NCBI GenBank assembly: GCA_003575245.1
Contig: NMQN01000117.1
Span: 1-5,756 of the forward strand
Length of the DNA: 5,756 bases
DNA from: Candidatus Atribacteria bacterium 1244-E10-H5-B2
GTDB lineage: Bacteria > Atribacterota > JS1 > SB-45 > 34-128
Direction of reading: 5' to 3'
Within the stretch, counting starts at the first letter, position 1. Each line of letters opens with the position of its first letter. This document shows positions 4,621 through 5,756 of the stretch, one piece after another. Under the pieces are notes generated by a model, which saw only the letters and a program-made list of their open reading frames with translations, was not told where the DNA came from and did not search any database. The position numbers and the translations under genes were made by a program.

Positions 4621-5756
4621 ATGAAGAAGAAAGAATATGATGTTATCATTATTGGTGCAGGTCCGGCAGGGATTTTTACTGCTCTTGAGCTGACCAAGAA
4701 AAATAATATTTCAGTATTAATATTAGAAAAAGGGGAAGAGATTGAAAAAAGAGAGTGCCTGATGAGAAGTAAAAACGGCGGCTGTTTTCATTGTTCTCCC
4801 TGTGCAATAATTTCCGGATGGGGAGGAGCCGGCGCATTTAGTGACGGTAAATTAAATTTATCTACCGAAATTGGAGGACAGTTAGATAATTATATCGATA
4901 AAGATAGGGTAGCTGAATTAATTGAATATGCTGATGATATTTACCTCGAATTTGGAGCAGATGAAACTGTTTACGGGACAGATGAGGAAAAGATAGATAT
5001 TCTCAAGAAAGAAGCTTCTCTGGCAAAATTGAAATTGATACCCACAAAGATCAGGCATTTAGGAACAGAAAAATGTGCAGAAATACTGAAAAAAATGCAG
5101 GAATATTTAAGGACTAAAATTGACATCAAGACTAATAACAAGGTTAAAAGAATATTATTGGATAATGGAAGAGCAATAGGAATTGAAACGGTAAAAGGTG
5201 AAATAATAAAAGGAAAATATATAGTAGCAATGCCAGGGAGGGTCGGTTCTGAATGGCTGAAAGGGCAGGCAGAAGATATGGATATAAAAATATCTAATAA
5301 TCCTGTAGATGTCGGAGTAAGAGTCGAAGTTCCGGCTATTGTCATGAAGCGCTTAACTGATGCGATATACGAATCAAAATTAGTCTATTATACTGAGAAA
5401 TTTGACGATAGAGTCCGTACTTTCTGCATGTGCCCTTATGGTGAAGTAGTTACCGAATTTAGTGACGGCATTACTTCGGTAAATGGACACAGCTATCAGG
5501 AATATAGGACTGATAACACTAATTTTGCCCTATTGTTAAGTACCAATTTTACCGAACCTTTTAAAGAACCGACTGCCTATGGAAAATACATTGCCCATCT
5601 GGCTAATATTTTAAGTGGAGGAGTTATTGTTCAAAGATTGGGGGATTTGGAGTTAGGCAGGAGATCTACGCCGGACAGACTCTCACACTCTATAGTTACT
5701 CCTACTTTGAAGGAAGCTACTCCGGGGGACCTCAGCTTTGTTCTGCCCTATAGAAT
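4621..5756 (+). CDS. FAD-dependent oxidoreductase, COG2509 type (3' end outside window)
   Basis: ATG at 4621 follows AGGTGAG (4609-4615) by five bases, and the frame is open to the window end: 378 complete residues of a family usually about 450-490 long. A Rossmann FAD-binding motif, G-A-G-P-A-G (12-17), with E36 ending the second strand, marks a flavoprotein dehydrogenase. The stretch G-W-G-G-A-G-A-F-S-D-G-K-L (66-78), the F-C-M-C-P segment (268-272) and G-R-R-S-T-P-D-R (346-353) are typical of the uncharacterised COG2509 proteins. C46, C55, C58 and C61 form a cysteine cluster just before the glycine-rich segment; C269 and C271 form another pair. They could bind metal or an Fe-S cluster, or be redox-active; this is inference. 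No signal peptide or membrane segment is seen, so it is probably cytosolic. Electron donor and substrate are unknown. Confidence 0.88.
   Translation, partial: MKKKEYDVIIIGAGPAGIFTALELTKKNNISVLILEKGEEIEKRECLMRSKNGGCFHCSPCAIISGWGGAGAFSDGKLNLSTEIGGQLDNYIDKDRVAELIEYADDIYLEFGADETVYGTDEEKIDILKKEASLAKLKLIPTKIRHLGTEKCAEILKKMQEYLRTKIDIKTNNKVKRILLDNGRAIGIETVKGEIIKGKYIVAMPGRVGSEWLKGQAEDMDIKISNNPVDVGVRVEVPAIVMKRLTDAIYESKLVYYTEKFDDRVRTFCMCPYGEVVTEFSDGITSVNGHSYQEYRTDNTNFALLLSTNFTEPFKEPTAYGKYIAHLANILSGGVIVQRLGDLELGRRSTPDRLSHSIVTPTLKEATPGDLSFVLPYR

Noticed and set aside
4971..5345. 124-codon, Ser/Ile/Phe-rich open frame on the - strand
   Set aside because: It lies opposite the well-supported FAD-dependent oxidoreductase; its hydrophobic look comes from reading Lys/Glu-rich codons backwards.
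680..5756. A single operon or defence-like system joining the cyclase, radical SAM, methyltransferase and flavoprotein genes
   Set aside because: Gaps of 111-247 bp carry separate promoters, and a good terminator lies before the flavoprotein gene; there are no nucleases, repeats or other defence hallmarks.

Overview
The window is low-GC bacterial DNA, roughly one third G+C through most of its length by eye. It has short intergenic gaps, sigma70-like promoters and Shine-Dalgarno sequences. All genes lie on the + strand. The gene set is a c-di-GMP signalling protein, a radical SAM enzyme and an uncharacterised FAD-dependent dehydrogenase of the COG2509 type. It suggests an anaerobic or fermentative bacterium (Firmicutes-like, or a candidate phylum such as Atribacterota), but nothing here fixes the taxonomy.

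Layout: (1) 1-549 is the 3' part of an alpha/beta hydrolase gene, richer in GC and different in arginine codon use from what follows. (2) 550-679 is a gap with a good promoter (TTGAGA, 17 bp, TACAAT) whose -10 box lies inside a perfect 14-bp palindrome. (3) 680-2536 encodes a soluble PAS-PAS-GAF-GGDEF diguanylate cyclase that starts at TTG and has intact catalytic and inhibitory-site motifs. (4) 2537-2647 is a gap with a weak hairpin. (5) 2648-3469 encodes a radical SAM protein of the spore-photoproduct-lyase-like family (COG1533). (6) 3470-3707 is the longest non-coding stretch (238 bp). It holds weak hairpins, a possible 22-residue hydrophobic peptide ORF, a promoter with a perfect TTGACA box, and a leader with two mutually exclusive hairpins. 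(7) 3708-4460 encodes a class I SAM-dependent methyltransferase. (8) 4461-4620 has a convincing intrinsic terminator followed by a promoter. (9) 4621 to the window end is the N-terminal 378 residues of a COG2509 FAD-dependent oxidoreductase with a cysteine cluster next to its flavin-binding region.

The genes do not form an obvious pathway. The gaps carry separate promoters and at least one terminator, so they look like independently transcribed housekeeping or accessory genes rather than one operon. The most notable points are the palindrome on the diguanylate cyclase promoter, the start-site correction for the methyltransferase (a longer reading begins on the -35 box), the structured leader of that gene, and the conserved-looking cysteines of the flavoprotein. 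I see no CRISPR array, tRNA, rRNA, insertion sequence or clearly new multi-gene system.
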